From NCBI GenBank assembly GCA_022509165.1, contig JAFLTT010000003.1, positions 194,666 through 258,665 of the forward strand: a stretch of 64,000 nucleotides of DNA. The letters run 5' to 3'. Under the pieces are notes generated by a model. That model saw only the letters and a program-made list of their open reading frames with translations. It was not told the DNA's origin and searched no databases. Source of the stretch: Muribaculaceae bacterium. Lineage in GTDB: Bacteria > Bacteroidota > Bacteroidia > Bacteroidales > Muribaculaceae. The stretch's first letter is position 1. Every line of letters starts with the position of its first letter. Below are positions 8,000-17,418 of this stretch, piece by piece. Both the position numbers and the translations under genes were made by a program.

Positions 8000-9907
8000 A
8001 TGCAAGAAACAGAATTTGCTCTTTTATCGACAATTAACTCACCGGAAGACCTCAAAAAACTTAAAGAGGACCAGCTTCCGGCCTTATGCGAAGAGATAAG
8101 GGCTTTTCTTATCGAGCATCTCTCCGAGAATCCGGGGCATTTTGCTTCCAGCATGGGAGCAGTAGACCTGATAGTAGCGCTGCACTATGTTTTCAATACT
8201 CCTTACGACCGAATTGTATGGGATGTGGGTCATCAGGCTTATGCCCATAAGATACTCACAGGCAGAAAAGAGGAATTCAAAAATCACCGCACTTTAGGTG
8301 GTATTAGCGGTTTCCCAAGCCCCTTAGAAAATAACTGCGACACGTTTATGGCCGGTCATGCCGGAAATTCAATTTCTGCAGGACTGGGAATGGCCATAGC
8401 CGATAAATGTACCCCCGGCAACACAAACAGGAAGACAGTGGCTGTGATAGGTGATGCTTCCATCAGCGGAGGTCTCGCTTTCGAGGGACTGAATAATGCT
8501 TCCAATCATCCCAACGACCTTCTGATTATTCTTAATGACAACGACATGAGCATCGACAATAATGTGGGTGCCCTTCACAGTTATCTTTCCGACCTCACCA
8601 CTTCTGCAGGGTATAACAAATGGCGCAATAAAATGGCCATATACCTTAGAAAGAAGGGTCTTCTCACAGAAGGAAGAAGACGTGCCATTATAAGGTTCAG
8701 CAACTCTGTGAAGTCGTTGGTGTCAAGAAAACAGAATATTTTTGAGGGCTTGAATATCCGTTACTTCGGACCTTTCGACGGGCATGACGTAGTGAAACTG
8801 GTGAAAATTCTGCGCGACATCAAAGACATGAAAGGCCCTCGCCTCCTTCATCTTTATACTGTAAAGGGAAAAGGATACAAACCGGCTGAAGAAGACCCCT
8901 CTGTGTGGCATGCTCCCGGTAAATTCGACCCCGATACAGGTGAAAGAATCTTGACTCCTGAAGTAGTGCACACTCCTTTATGGCAGGAAGTGTTTGGAGA
9001 GACTCTTGTGCAACTGGCACAAAAGGATACAAGGGTGATGGGAATAACAGCGGCTATGCCCACCGGCACTTCATTAAACTATCTATGTGAGAAAATGCCT
9101 GAAAGGGCTTTTGATGTAGGTATATCCGAGGGACATGCCGTGACTTTTGCGGGCGGTCTTGCGGCTGCCGGCAAGTTGCCTTTTGTAGCCATATATTCCT
9201 CCTTTTTGCAGAGAGCCTACGATAATATCATCCATGATGTAGCCATCCAAGGATTGCCGGTCACATTCTGCATTGACCGGGCAGGCCTTGTAGGAGAGGA
9301 TGGTGTCACACATCATGGGTTCTTCGATCTTCCCTATCTTAGTTGCATACCCGGTCTTAATATCGCTTCTCCATCAGACGCGCAGACTTTACGTAACCTG
9401 ATGTATACCGCCCTCACTTTAAATGCTCCTCTTGCCATAAGATATCCCCGAGGGAAAAGCAATATTTATGATGAAGCGGAGGAAATGGAACCCCTCATAC
9501 CGGGAAAGGGTCGGATAGTAAGAGAAAACAAAGATTCCAGGGTGGCTATTTTGTCTATCGGACCTATTATACGTAATGCTGTTAAGGCATGCGATACACT
9601 CCTACAAGAAAATGTTCCGGTAGATATCTACGACATGATATGGATGAAACCTCTGGATAGCGACATCTTAAGTCAGATAGCCACAAGATATGATGCTATT
9701 GTTACTCTTGAAGATGGAGTAATTGCCGGAGGGTTTGGCTCTAAGATCAATGATTTCATGAAAAATCTTGAAAAGAGCCCTAAGATAGTGAATCTGGGTA
9801 TCCCAGACAGATGGGTGATGCATGGTGATGTGCCTCATCTGCAGGCTAAATGCGGATATGATAGCCAAGGAATAGTCTCAACGATAAAAAGCCTTCTCTC
9901 CCGATAA
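8000..9907 (+). CDS. dxs: 1-deoxy-D-xylulose-5-phosphate synthase
   Basis: This 635-residue thiamine-diphosphate enzyme makes DXP from pyruvate and glyceraldehyde-3-phosphate, the first step of the MEP isoprenoid pathway (ispH of the same pathway is at 53.2 kb). Visible motifs are DRIVWDVGHQAYAHKILTG, the ThDP-binding GDASISGGLAFEGLNNA..NDNDMSID, and the transketolase-like second half with DRAGLVGEDGVTHHG. The start at 8000 (MQETEF) was chosen because the frame upstream lies inside the small membrane-protein gene. trkA begins one base after the stop, so the two are probably co-transcribed. Confidence 0.95.
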   Translation: MQETEFALLSTINSPEDLKKLKEDQLPALCEEIRAFLIEHLSENPGHFASSMGAVDLIVALHYVFNTPYDRIVWDVGHQAYAHKILTGRKEEFKNHRTLGGISGFPSPLENNCDTFMAGHAGNSISAGLGMAIADKCTPGNTNRKTVAVIGDASISGGLAFEGLNNASNHPNDLLIILNDNDMSIDNNVGALHSYLSDLTTSAGYNKWRNKMAIYLRKKGLLTEGRRRAIIRFSNSVKSLVSRKQNIFEGLNIRYFGPFDGHDVVKLVKILRDIKDMKGPRLLHLYTVKGKGYKPAEEDPSVWHAPGKFDPDTGERILTPEVVHTPLWQEVFGETLVQLAQKDTRVMGITAAMPTGTSLNYLCEKMPERAFDVGISEGHAVTFAGGLAAAGKLPFVAIYSSFLQRAYDNIIHDVAIQGLPVTFCIDRAGLVGEDGVTHHGFFDLPYLSCIPGLNIASPSDAQTLRNLMYTALTLNAPLAIRYPRGKSNIYDEAEEMEPLIPGKGRIVRENKDSRVAILSIGPIIRNAVKACDTLLQENVPVDIYDMIWMKPLDSDILSQIATRYDAIVTLEDGVIAGGFGSKINDFMKNLEKSPKIVNLGIPDRWVMHGDVPHLQAKCGYDSQGIVSTIKSLLSR

Positions 9908-11242
9908 ATGAAAATTGTAATAGCCGGAGCCGGAGCGGTGGGAACCCACCTGGCCAAACTCCTCTCAAACGAGGAGCAAGATATTATTTTGCTTGACAGT
10001 GACCAGGCGCGGCTCGATGTTATCAATGATAACTATAATTTAATGACCTGGAATGGTTCCACCTCATCTTTCGAAACCTTGAGGGATGTAGGCGTGGCAA
10101 GTTCCGACCTATACATTGCGGTTACTCCTTATGAAACCCGCAATATCACATCTTGTGCTATAGCTAAGCGCCTTGGGGCCAAGAAGACTATGGCAAGGAT
10201 AGACAATCATGAGTTTCTCCTGGCTAAAAACAAACAGGTATTGAAAGATATCGGAGTTGATAATCTCATTTATCCCGAAGATCTTGCTGCCGATGAGATA
10301 AATCTTTCTCTTTCCCATAACTGGGCCAGTTATTGGGGAGAACTCCACGATGGGGAATTGCTTCTTATAGGGGTGAAGATGCTCAATCAAAATGCTTTGG
10401 TGAATCATAAGTTGAGAGACCTCCCGGTCAAGACCCACGATTTCCACGTTGCAGCCATTAAACGAAATAATGTAACCATCATACCGGGTGGTAACGATGA
10501 GATACTGCCCGATGATACGGTATATTTCATCACCACTCCCCCTTATGTGCAGGAGGTGATGGAATTAAGCGGAAAACGAAAACGTATCATCAGGAATGCA
10601 TTGATCGTGGGAGGCTCGCGTATCACCATGAGATTTGCAACCCGTTTCCATGATAAGTATCACATAAAAATAATCGATAACGATCGCGAACATTGTGAGG
10701 AGATGGCTACCCAGCTTCCGGATTGTGAGATAGTATTGGGTGACGGTAGAGATGTAGAGGTGCTTCGTGAAAATGATGTGGATCAATACGATGCTTTTCT
10801 TTCACTCACAGACTCCTCCGAGACCAATATCCTGACCTGTATGTCTGCCCGGGAGTTCGGAGTCCCTAAGACAGTGGCGGATGTCGAGAATCTCCAGTTT
10901 GTAAGTCAGGCAGAGAATCTGAATATCGGCACCATAATCAATAAAAAGACCCTTGCATCAAGTCATATTTTCCAGATACTTCTGGATGCCGACAACAGCA
11001 CAGCCAAATGCTTGGCGCTGGCTGATGCTGAAGTAGCGGAAATGAAGGTGCGACCCGGAGCTAAAATCACAAAATCACTGGTAAAAGATCTGAAACTGCC
11101 GGCCGGTATGACTCTGGCTGCTGTGGTAAAAGAAAACAAAGTACAGCTCGTAGGTGGTAACACTAAAATAGATGCCGGAGATTTCGTAGTGGTATTTTGT
11201 CTCAACGGCACTATCGCTAAGATTGAAAAGTGGTTTTATTGA
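9908..11242 (+). CDS. trkA: Trk potassium uptake regulatory subunit TrkA
   Basis: This 444-residue cytoplasmic protein has two RCK_N (NAD-binding) units, each followed by an RCK_C unit. The nucleotide-binding glycine motifs are IAGAGAVGTHLAKLL at the N-terminus and IVGGSRITMRFA near residue 233. The acidic residue ending the second strand is seen in LLDSDQ in the first half and IIDNDRE in the second. It gates the TrkH channel in response to nucleotides. The ATG follows the dxs stop directly, and the gene overlaps trkH by 20 bp. Confidence 0.92.
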   Translation: MKIVIAGAGAVGTHLAKLLSNEEQDIILLDSDQARLDVINDNYNLMTWNGSTSSFETLRDVGVASSDLYIAVTPYETRNITSCAIAKRLGAKKTMARIDNHEFLLAKNKQVLKDIGVDNLIYPEDLAADEINLSLSHNWASYWGELHDGELLLIGVKMLNQNALVNHKLRDLPVKTHDFHVAAIKRNNVTIIPGGNDEILPDDTVYFITTPPYVQEVMELSGKRKRIIRNALIVGGSRITMRFATRFHDKYHIKIIDNDREHCEEMATQLPDCEIVLGDGRDVEVLRENDVDQYDAFLSLTDSSETNILTCMSAREFGVPKTVADVENLQFVSQAENLNIGTIINKKTLASSHIFQILLDADNSTAKCLALADAEVAEMKVRPGAKITKSLVKDLKLPAGMTLAAVVKENKVQLVGGNTKIDAGDFVVVFCLNGTIAKIEKWFY

Positions 11243-12731
11243 TAAGATACCCTTTTATTTGGAAAAGAAAAAAAGGACATACATCAATTTCCGCATGCTA
11301 TTGCGGGTGATAGGATGGCTTCTGGTTATTGAGGCCTTCTTTATGTTGGCCCCTACAATAGTAGGATTCGTTTATGGGGAACATAGCGGCTTGAAATTCC
11401 TGATCTGCATGGGTATTACGATTGGAGCCGGCGTGGGGATGGTGTCGTTGAAACCCAAGAGCAAAGAAATGGGGAAGCGCGAGGCAATTATGCTCACAGG
11501 CCTCACTTGGGTTATTCTTTCCGCCTTCGGAATGCTTCCTTTCCTCTTTTGCGGAACCCACATGTCGGTGACAGATGCCTTCTTTGAGACTATGAGCGGT
11601 TTCACCACCACGGGTGCTTCCGTACTTGAAAGCCTAACGGATGTGCCTCATTCCATCCTTTTATGGAGATGTGTGGTGCAATGGATCGGTGGCCTGGGAA
11701 TAATACTTTTCACCCTGGCTGTGCTTCCTATGCTTAATTATTCAGGAGGTATGCAGCTTTTTAATGCCGAGGTCACAGGTATCACTCACGATAAACTCCG
11801 GCCCCGTGTCAGTTTTACGGCTCAAAGTCTTTGGGGAGTCTATCTGGTTCTCACTGTCATCTGTATCGTTCTGCTTTCCTTTTCCGAATTATCTCTGTTT
11901 GACGCAATATGCTATGGACTCTCCACCATCTCAACGGGTGGTTTCGCCACTCAAGATGATTCCATATCCGATCTCGGCAACCTTTATATAAAGATTGTAT
12001 TGATTGTTTTCATGTTTATGGGAGGAGTGAACTTTTCTCTTCTCTATAAACTGGTGACAGGTAAAATCAAAGAATTTTTCCGCAATGAAGTGATAAGATG
12101 GTATATTATTCTTATCATTCTCTTTGCCGTGATTTTAGCAATCAATGTGCTGGCAACCGGTCTAATGGAAAACATAGAAGACGTCACTATCGACCCTCTT
12201 TTCCAGACTGTTTCACTCTTTTCCTCAACCGGACTGGTAGAACCCGACTTCTACGACTGGGGAGCGCTTCCGGTAGTTCTGCTTGTTATAATGATGCTTA
12301 TGGGTGCTTGTGCGGGCAGTACTTCCGGTGGAGCGAAAATCGACCGTTTTGTGGTGCTTTTCAAGTTTATCAAGAATGAATTCCACAAACTTATGCGGCC
12401 AAATGCTATCACCACTGTTACTCTCAACGGTAAAGGCACACCTTCTCCAATACTGATGAAAACCCTCGCTTTCCTCTTCCTTTATATTTTTGTAATTATT
12501 ATTGGTGGCACCTTCCTGGTAATCATAGGGCTGCCTCTGCGCGACGGTTTCTTTGTGGCTCTTTCTGCCGTATCCAATACAGGACTTGGCACAGACATCA
12601 CCGGTATAAACGGGAATTTCGCTCTTATCCCCGATGTCGGGAAATGGTTTGTTTCCTTATTAATGCTTGTAGGACGTCTTGAACTTTTCACCATCCTCAT
12701 CCTCTTCTTCCCCTCCTTCTGGAGAAAATAA
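11223..12731 (+). CDS. trkH: Trk potassium channel subunit TrkH
   Basis: This 502-residue membrane protein has the four pore-loop repeats of the TrkH/KtrB family. Selectivity-filter glycines are visible in SGFTTTGASVLES, STISTGGFATQDD, FSSTGLVEPD and VSNTGLGTDITG. It forms the K+-translocating pore with TrkA. The start is a TTG at 11223, giving a 20-bp overlap with trkA. An ATG at 11295 would remove 24 residues just before the first helix and is a possible alternative. Dispersed element copy B begins six bases after the stop. Confidence 0.92.
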   Translation: MKSGFIDKIPFYLEKKKRTYINFRMLLRVIGWLLVIEAFFMLAPTIVGFVYGEHSGLKFLICMGITIGAGVGMVSLKPKSKEMGKREAIMLTGLTWVILSAFGMLPFLFCGTHMSVTDAFFETMSGFTTTGASVLESLTDVPHSILLWRCVVQWIGGLGIILFTLAVLPMLNYSGGMQLFNAEVTGITHDKLRPRVSFTAQSLWGVYLVLTVICIVLLSFSELSLFDAICYGLSTISTGGFATQDDSISDLGNLYIKIVLIVFMFMGGVNFSLLYKLVTGKIKEFFRNEVIRWYIILIILFAVILAINVLATGLMENIEDVTIDPLFQTVSLFSSTGLVEPDFYDWGALPVVLLVIMMLMGACAGSTSGGAKIDRFVVLFKFIKNEFHKLMRPNAITTVTLNGKGTPSPILMKTLAFLFLYIFVIIIGGTFLVIIGLPLRDGFFVALSAVSNTGLGTDITGINGNFALIPDVGKWFVSLLMLVGRLELFTILILFFPSFWRK

Positions 12732-12736
12732 CTTTA

Positions 12737-12912
12737 ATGATTATCCTGAATAATATCCCAATTGTCTTTTGTAGGGACGCAAGGTCATTGCGTCCATTGA
12801 TAATCAATGAATTAACCTTCTTTTAATTTGGACGCACGGGCCGTGCGTCCCTACATTTGAGGGGGTTTTTCAATAGGAAAAAGAGTTTTGGGTACTTTTT
12901 GCGGATAATCAT
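12737..12912 (+). repeat. Two-hairpin dispersed element, copy B (complete)
   Basis: This is the best-preserved copy. The ends are ATGATTATCC (12737-12746) and GGATAATCAT (12903-12912), a perfect 10-bp terminal inverted repeat that extends to 14 bp with flanking TTTA/TAAA. Inside are hairpin 1 (GGACGCAA..TTGCGTCC), a central ATTGATAATCAAT, hairpin 2 (GGACGCACGGGCCGTGCGTCC, a perfect palindrome whose arms are GGACGCACG and CGTGCGTCC), then CCCTACATTTGAGGG. It separates trkH from the convergent ATPase gene. Confidence 0.88.
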
Positions 12913-12923
12913 TAAATTTTACC

Positions 12924-14144
12924 TCAATAGGTTTTTAGAAATTCTCTAAGACTAATATGGCGGATACCGGGATATTCCGGAATCTCCCCGGTTACGGAGT
13001 CCATTGACACCACAATCTTAGGGTATCGGTCAGGTATGGCAAAAAGGTTTCCAAATTCTCTGTCAATTGTAGTCTGGGAACCTAACATATAAGTAGATTG
13101 TATATAGAGTCTTTCTCCGTTCTTTTCAGCTATAAAATCAATTTCAGTAGTTCGCAATTGCCCTACATAAACCTTATATCCGCTGATTAGCAATTGGTTA
13201 TAGATAACGTTTTCCATTATCTTTTCAATACTGCCTCTTATGTTGAATCCTGCCAAAAGGTTTCTTAATCCATGGTCGGTAAAATAAAACTTATGTATCT
13301 GTTCAAATATTTTCTTTCCATGTATATCATATCTCAATACAGGGTGTAATAATAAGGCTTGCTTAAAATATTTAATGTAAGAGCTTGTCAACATCTCCGA
13401 CACTTTCTCTCCCTTAGAGTTCATAGTGTTGGTGACCGTCTTGTAAGAAAATAACTTTCCTATATTGTCAGAAATAAAAGTTATTAGATTTTCAAGAAAT
13501 GTCACATTCCGTATTTTTTCCCGCAGTATAATATCTTTCATAATCACTGTGGAAAAAACGCCCTGAAGATAATCGGTAACCTGTTGTTCATTATTTATAT
13601 CAAACAAAGATAAACCGGGCAACCCTCCTACTCTCATAAATTTTATCAGGGCATCTTCGGAATCCTCAAGATTCTGAAATATCAGAAACTCCCGGAATGA
13701 CAAGGGATAAATAGGGATTTCTATATATCTCCCACTTAATTTTGATGAAATTTCTGAAGAGAATATCTTGGCATTACTCCCTGTGGCAATAATTTGACAT
13801 CTGTTTTCAGCATATAGATTTCTTAGGGCTACCTCATAATTTTCTATATCCTGCACTTCATCAATCAACAGATAGTTACGTTGATTCGGAAGCAATAATC
13901 CTGTTACATATTCATATAGTTGTGATGAAGTCTCGATTTCATGATATGAATGCCATTCCTTGTTGATGTAGATAATATTGGAATCCGGATAAAGAGTCTT
14001 AAGTTTATCCTGCATCTGCAAAAGGATATAACTTTTACCCACACGGCGTTGACCCACCAGTATTAACATCATTTTTTTATCAATCACCTCCAATATATGA
14101 TTGATATATAAAGGGCGTGGAATAATATTCTCTTTAGCATCCAT
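12924..14144 (-). CDS. AAA ATPase with DUF4143 and PD-(D/E)XK-like C-terminus
   Basis: This is a 406-residue protein. The N-terminal AAA_14-type ATPase has Walker A LVGQRRVGKSYILL near residue 30 and Walker B NYLLIDEVQDI near 90, with sensor TGSNAKIF near 120. The DUF4143 part follows. The C-terminus holds TEIDFIAEKNGERLYIQ near residue 330, which fits the acid..x(n)..(E/Q)xK-type core of a PD-(D/E)XK nuclease fold, although the final Lys is replaced by a YIQ strand. Such proteins are common in mobile parts of Bacteroidetes and archaeal genomes and their role is unknown. The gap up to the next gene is filled by four 41-bp-spaced palindromes, the nearest 9 bp from the ATG, which suggests autoregulation. 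The AT-rich codon use differs from trkH. Confidence 0.82.
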   Translation of the reverse strand: MDAKENIIPRPLYINHILEVIDKKMMLILVGQRRVGKSYILLQMQDKLKTLYPDSNIIYINKEWHSYHEIETSSQLYEYVTGLLLPNQRNYLLIDEVQDIENYEVALRNLYAENRCQIIATGSNAKIFSSEISSKLSGRYIEIPIYPLSFREFLIFQNLEDSEDALIKFMRVGGLPGLSLFDINNEQQVTDYLQGVFSTVIMKDIILREKIRNVTFLENLITFISDNIGKLFSYKTVTNTMNSKGEKVSEMLTSSYIKYFKQALLLHPVLRYDIHGKKIFEQIHKFYFTDHGLRNLLAGFNIRGSIEKIMENVIYNQLLISGYKVYVGQLRTTEIDFIAEKNGERLYIQSTYMLGSQTTIDREFGNLFAIPDRYPKIVVSMDSVTGEIPEYPGIRHISLREFLKTY

Positions 14145-14146
14145 AA

Positions 14147-14289
14147 TTCTATCAAAGTATACTTTACAAAAATAACAAAATTATAGAATCTATCCAAGTA
14201 TACTTTGCGGATTTGATGGAAAGTGCAAATCTATCCAAGTATACTTTGCGGTTTTGATAGAAAATGCAAATCTATCCAAGTATACTTTA
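14147..14289 (-). repeat. Four palindromic repeats at exact 41-bp spacing upstream of the ATPase gene
   Basis: The core AAGTATACTT is a perfect palindrome. It occurs at 14155-14164 (extended there to AAAGTATACTTT), 14196-14205, 14237-14246 and 14278-14287, with centres exactly 41 bp apart, close to four helical turns. The wider unit (ATCTATCCAAGTATACTTTG) is also conserved in units 2-4. The array fills the whole gap between the ThiF-family stop and the ATPase start. The proximal unit overlaps where the ribosome would bind. It has the look of a same-face protein-binding array. Confidence 0.85.
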
Positions 14290-14296
14290 CATATTT

Positions 14297-15007
14297 TTAA
14301 AGATGGAAAAGTTGGAACGAATTTTTGAGTAGGTCAAAGATAAGCAGACGTCCGGAAAGCAGATCTCCGGTCCCAGAAAGATATTTAAGAGTCTCAGAGG
14401 CTTGGATTGAAGCACACAATCCAGCTGCAGGTCCCATAACTCCACCTAATGAGCATGGCAGAAAACCATCTGCAGAAGCAGTTCCGAAATATTCTTCAAA
14501 CCTTGGACTTTCCGGCAAAAAGGTCATCACCTGACCCCCGAAATCTCTTACTCCACCTATACAGCACGGCATTGCTTTTTTCAGAGCCATTGTACCCGTC
14601 ATTCTCTTTGACTCCGGATTATCGGTGGCATCTACTATGAAATCATAATCCCCGAAAATTTTATCTGCCTTTCCGGAAGTTATCATCTCCTTATAACCCC
14701 TTACCTTAATTTCCGGATTCAATTCCTGCAAGCGCTGCCTCAGCACTTCCATTTTCGATTTTCCGGCCTCTTCGGCCCTAAAGAAAAATTGGCGTTGAAG
14801 ATTGGAAATATCAATATTGTCGAAATCGGCTATACCGATCTCTCCCACTCCGGCTCCTGCCAATTGCATTGCTACCATCGACCCCAATGCACCACACCCT
14901 ATCACCAATACCTTTCCTTTGCAGATTTTTTCTTGCCCTTCTTTTCCTATTTCGGGTACTGCTATCTGCCGGGCATAGCGCATCTTGTCGGGTATCATCG
15001 CGGTCAT
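14297..15007 (-). CDS. HesA/MoeB/ThiF-family adenylyltransferase
   Basis: This 236-residue E1-like enzyme would adenylate the C-terminus of a small sulfur-carrier protein such as ThiS or MoaD. The ATP-binding loop VLVIGCGALGSMVAMQLAGAG, the IADFDNIDISNLQRQFFF motif with the key Asp and Arg, and DATDNPESK are all present. The first CxxC zinc pair seen in MoeB is absent, so zinc binding is doubtful. No carrier protein or thiamine gene is nearby. Its ATG overlaps the MscS stop by four bases (ATGA), so the two are translationally coupled. Confidence 0.82.
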   Translation of the reverse strand: MTAMIPDKMRYARQIAVPEIGKEGQEKICKGKVLVIGCGALGSMVAMQLAGAGVGEIGIADFDNIDISNLQRQFFFRAEEAGKSKMEVLRQRLQELNPEIKVRGYKEMITSGKADKIFGDYDFIVDATDNPESKRMTGTMALKKAMPCCIGGVRDFGGQVMTFLPESPRFEEYFGTASADGFLPCSLGGVMGPAAGLCASIQASETLKYLSGTGDLLSGRLLIFDLLKNSFQLFHL

Positions 15008-16140
15008 TTCATAGTAAGGGCCGGAGGTACATCTGCAATATGTACATCCAGTTGCGGGAACGGGAATTCCAGTCCGTTTTTAGGCAGTTCATTATAGAAT
15101 CTTTGGTTCATGTCGAAATAAAGATCCCAGTAATTAGCCTGATAGGTCCAGGCCCTTATCACAAAGTTCACACTGCTGTCAGCAAGTTGAGTTATAGCCA
15201 CATAGGGTGGTCTACTCACATTAAGATTAGTAGTGGAGGGCAATTCGGTCTTCTTTTTCAACTTGTTTTTCAGTTCCTCCTTTTTCATCCTGTTGCGATG
15301 CAGGAGGCGATCCCAGAACGAACGCTTCACCTCATGGCAATCCGGATCTTCAGGGGGACATGGGGCCTCTTCTTCCTTGGCCTCCTCTGCTTCAATTCTC
15401 TGTCTGCGCTTCTCCATATCTTCAGCCAGAGTATCTTTCACAACCCGGTCGTCGCTCATTAGAATTTCTGTGAACACTTCCTTGGCTTTGCTATAGTCGC
15501 ATCCGTAGCAAAGACCGATAGTCCATTCCACCCTCCGGTAATTTTCAAATGAATAATTATTGATAGACCCGGTGGAAAGTCCGCCATTGGGTATTATTAT
15601 CGTCTTATTGTCGGGTGTGTTAATTACAGTATGAAATATCTGTATCTCTTTAACCGTGCCTGCAAAACCCTGGGCTTCTATATAATCACCTACCTTATAG
15701 GGCTTCAGCAAAAGTATAAGAACACCGCCGGCAAAATTTTGAAGCGTACCGCTTAAAGCCATACCGATGGCCACACCGGCTGATGCAAACAGGGCGAGGA
15801 AAGAACTTGTCTCGATACCCAGGATACCCACAATAGTGACTATCAGGATAAAATAGAGCACTATTCTAATAAGAGAGAGAATGAAGGTCATCAACGAAGC
15901 ATCTACCTCGTTGGCCGTCATGATTCTCCTTACTACCTCAAAGATTTTCCGGATTATATACTTACCCAGATAAAATACAAAAGCTGCTATCAGCAGCTTA
16001 AATGCGAATTGCACCGCCCCATTGGCTATGGTGGTGATGGCATCGTCGAAACTTAAACCCTTCAGGGCATCCCATCCGGTATGTGCGCTGTCGGTCTTAT
16101 CGGGCAGCGGCACTATTGGTATATCCTGTGTCTGAATCAT
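15004..16140 (-). CDS. MscS-type mechanosensitive channel with a charged insertion
   Basis: This 378-residue membrane protein has three transmembrane segments. The third holds the pore-lining pattern LFASAGVAIGMALSGTLQNFAGGVLILLLKPYKVGDYIE. It is followed by the beta domain (NTPDNKTIIIPNGGLSTGSINNYS). Between about residues 230 and 310 a strongly charged, Lys/Glu-rich segment (EDMEKRRQRIEAEEAKEEEA, then KRSFWDRLLHRNRMKKEELK) interrupts the C-terminal alpha/beta domain. MscS channels release solutes on osmotic downshock. Usual length is about 280-300, so the insertion explains the size. Confidence 0.87.
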   Translation of the reverse strand: MIQTQDIPIVPLPDKTDSAHTGWDALKGLSFDDAITTIANGAVQFAFKLLIAAFVFYLGKYIIRKIFEVVRRIMTANEVDASLMTFILSLIRIVLYFILIVTIVGILGIETSSFLALFASAGVAIGMALSGTLQNFAGGVLILLLKPYKVGDYIEAQGFAGTVKEIQIFHTVINTPDNKTIIIPNGGLSTGSINNYSFENYRRVEWTIGLCYGCDYSKAKEVFTEILMSDDRVVKDTLAEDMEKRRQRIEAEEAKEEEAPCPPEDPDCHEVKRSFWDRLLHRNRMKKEELKNKLKKKTELPSTTNLNVSRPPYVAITQLADSSVNFVIRAWTYQANYWDLYFDMNQRFYNELPKNGLEFPFPQLDVHIADVPPALTMK

Positions 16141-16149
16141 TTCACTATC

Positions 16150-17418
16150 TTAAAATACACGTTGATACCAGTTATAGCTTTTGTAATACATTTCTCTATC
16201 TGAAGTGTCGGAGGGAGTGTACACATGGGTAGATATTCCTGAAAAATTTTCCGGGTTGATCGGTCGGTTGTTGAAGTCATTTTCCGTAGACGCCTTATAG
16301 AGTACACATGTGCTCAAAGCGTCCTCCCATTCTTCCCTGGTCAGTGTATATCCTTTTTGAGCAGCCATCGCCTTGGTATAATCTCCAAGGTCGTATAAAG
16401 AGTCACCGTTACGGGTGTATAGAATAAACCCTGAGGTTGATGGACGCGTCTCTACACCGGAATACATTTCTTTGCAGAAGTCAGCCAGAGATTCAATCCT
16501 GTTCATATCCACAACTGCCACTGTAGCATTTCTCAGATTGTATTCCTCATTGTAGTATCTGAAGAATTCCTTGGCTCCTCCCACAAGGTCGGGATTGCTT
16601 CTCGCTATCAGAGGTATCACATAATGATAAGGCATACCGGGACTCCAAACCTCTGTGGCATAGCCTACGTAGTAATCACATTTATTCCTCAATTCATACA
16701 TAGACTCTATATTGCCCATGTAGCAGGAATCAAACCATATAAAATCCAACAGATGGTCGGGCATCGCTGCTGAAAGCTCATCTATATTCAGCTTATAATA
16801 TTTTTCATTCTTATGGAAATCATCCCAACCGAAAGAATACTGCATGGGCACATTATCCACTTCTGCCGATCTTCCGGTAAGATAGGGTTCAGAACCTGAA
16901 CTATGGCTCCAGAAAATCATTCCCTGAGTATCTGCTGGATATGAGGAGAATACATAATCAATAACTTCCCTTATTCTGGAAGGATCAAGAGGCGCTATAT
17001 CCGCTGGATAATAATTCTCCTCTTTCCATCGGTATTCCTCCCCTTTCTTTACAAGTTTCTGAAGAGTTACACTGGGTATCTGGGTATCATATTTCCCATC
17101 GGTAGGATCCAATTCATATGCTGCCTGAAGCACCAGGATATTGTTTTTCTTCAGATCCATCTGTTGCGCCGCCTTTACCATCTCCTCCTTGTCTCCTCCT
17201 CTACCTGCCAGGTTACCGAAGAGATTGTTGGACGCTATGGCATATACCAGAATAGTGGATTCATATTCTCCATCGTAATCCTCTGAATCGTAAATTTCTA
17301 CGGGTGAGGAGTCTACAAAGGGAGAATCGGCCGGTTCATCCTGGCTGCATGATCCTAAGGTGAGCGCGGCTCCGGTAAACAACAAAGATAAAGCGATATA
17401 TTTTCTAAGTATATTCAT
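16150..17418 (-). CDS. Clostripain-family (C11) cysteine peptidase lipoprotein
   Basis: This 422-residue lipoprotein has the lipobox LGSC (Cys near residue 24). The C11 caspase-like core shows ESTILVYAIASNNLFG as the first strand, the catalytic His in IFWSHSSGSEP near residue 171, and the catalytic Cys in DFIWFDSCYMGNIES near 228. These enzymes cleave after Arg or Lys and in gut Bacteroidales may activate or degrade surface proteins. It ends 10 bp before the MscS gene. The surface or periplasmic target is unknown. Confidence 0.87.
   Translation of the reverse strand: MNILRKYIALSLLFTGAALTLGSCSQDEPADSPFVDSSPVEIYDSEDYDGEYESTILVYAIASNNLFGNLAGRGGDKEEMVKAAQQMDLKKNNILVLQAAYELDPTDGKYDTQIPSVTLQKLVKKGEEYRWKEENYYPADIAPLDPSRIREVIDYVFSSYPADTQGMIFWSHSSGSEPYLTGRSAEVDNVPMQYSFGWDDFHKNEKYYKLNIDELSAAMPDHLLDFIWFDSCYMGNIESMYELRNKCDYYVGYATEVWSPGMPYHYVIPLIARSNPDLVGGAKEFFRYYNEEYNLRNATVAVVDMNRIESLADFCKEMYSGVETRPSTSGFILYTRNGDSLYDLGDYTKAMAAQKGYTLTREEWEDALSTCVLYKASTENDFNNRPINPENFSGISTHVYTPSDTSDREMYYKSYNWYQRVF

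Noticed and set aside
12737..12912. Invertible promoter flanked by inverted repeats
   Set aside because: The same element with the same ends occurs seven times in unrelated intergenic sites, has no internal -33/-7 pair, and no site-specific recombinase gene is near.
14147..14289. CRISPR array
   Set aside because: Units are 41 bp with the conserved part a 10-bp palindrome and the rest also largely conserved; there are no unique spacers, only four units, and no cas genes.
14869..15462. 197-codon plus-strand reading frame
   Set aside because: It lies opposite the ThiF-family and MscS genes, both with clear motifs.
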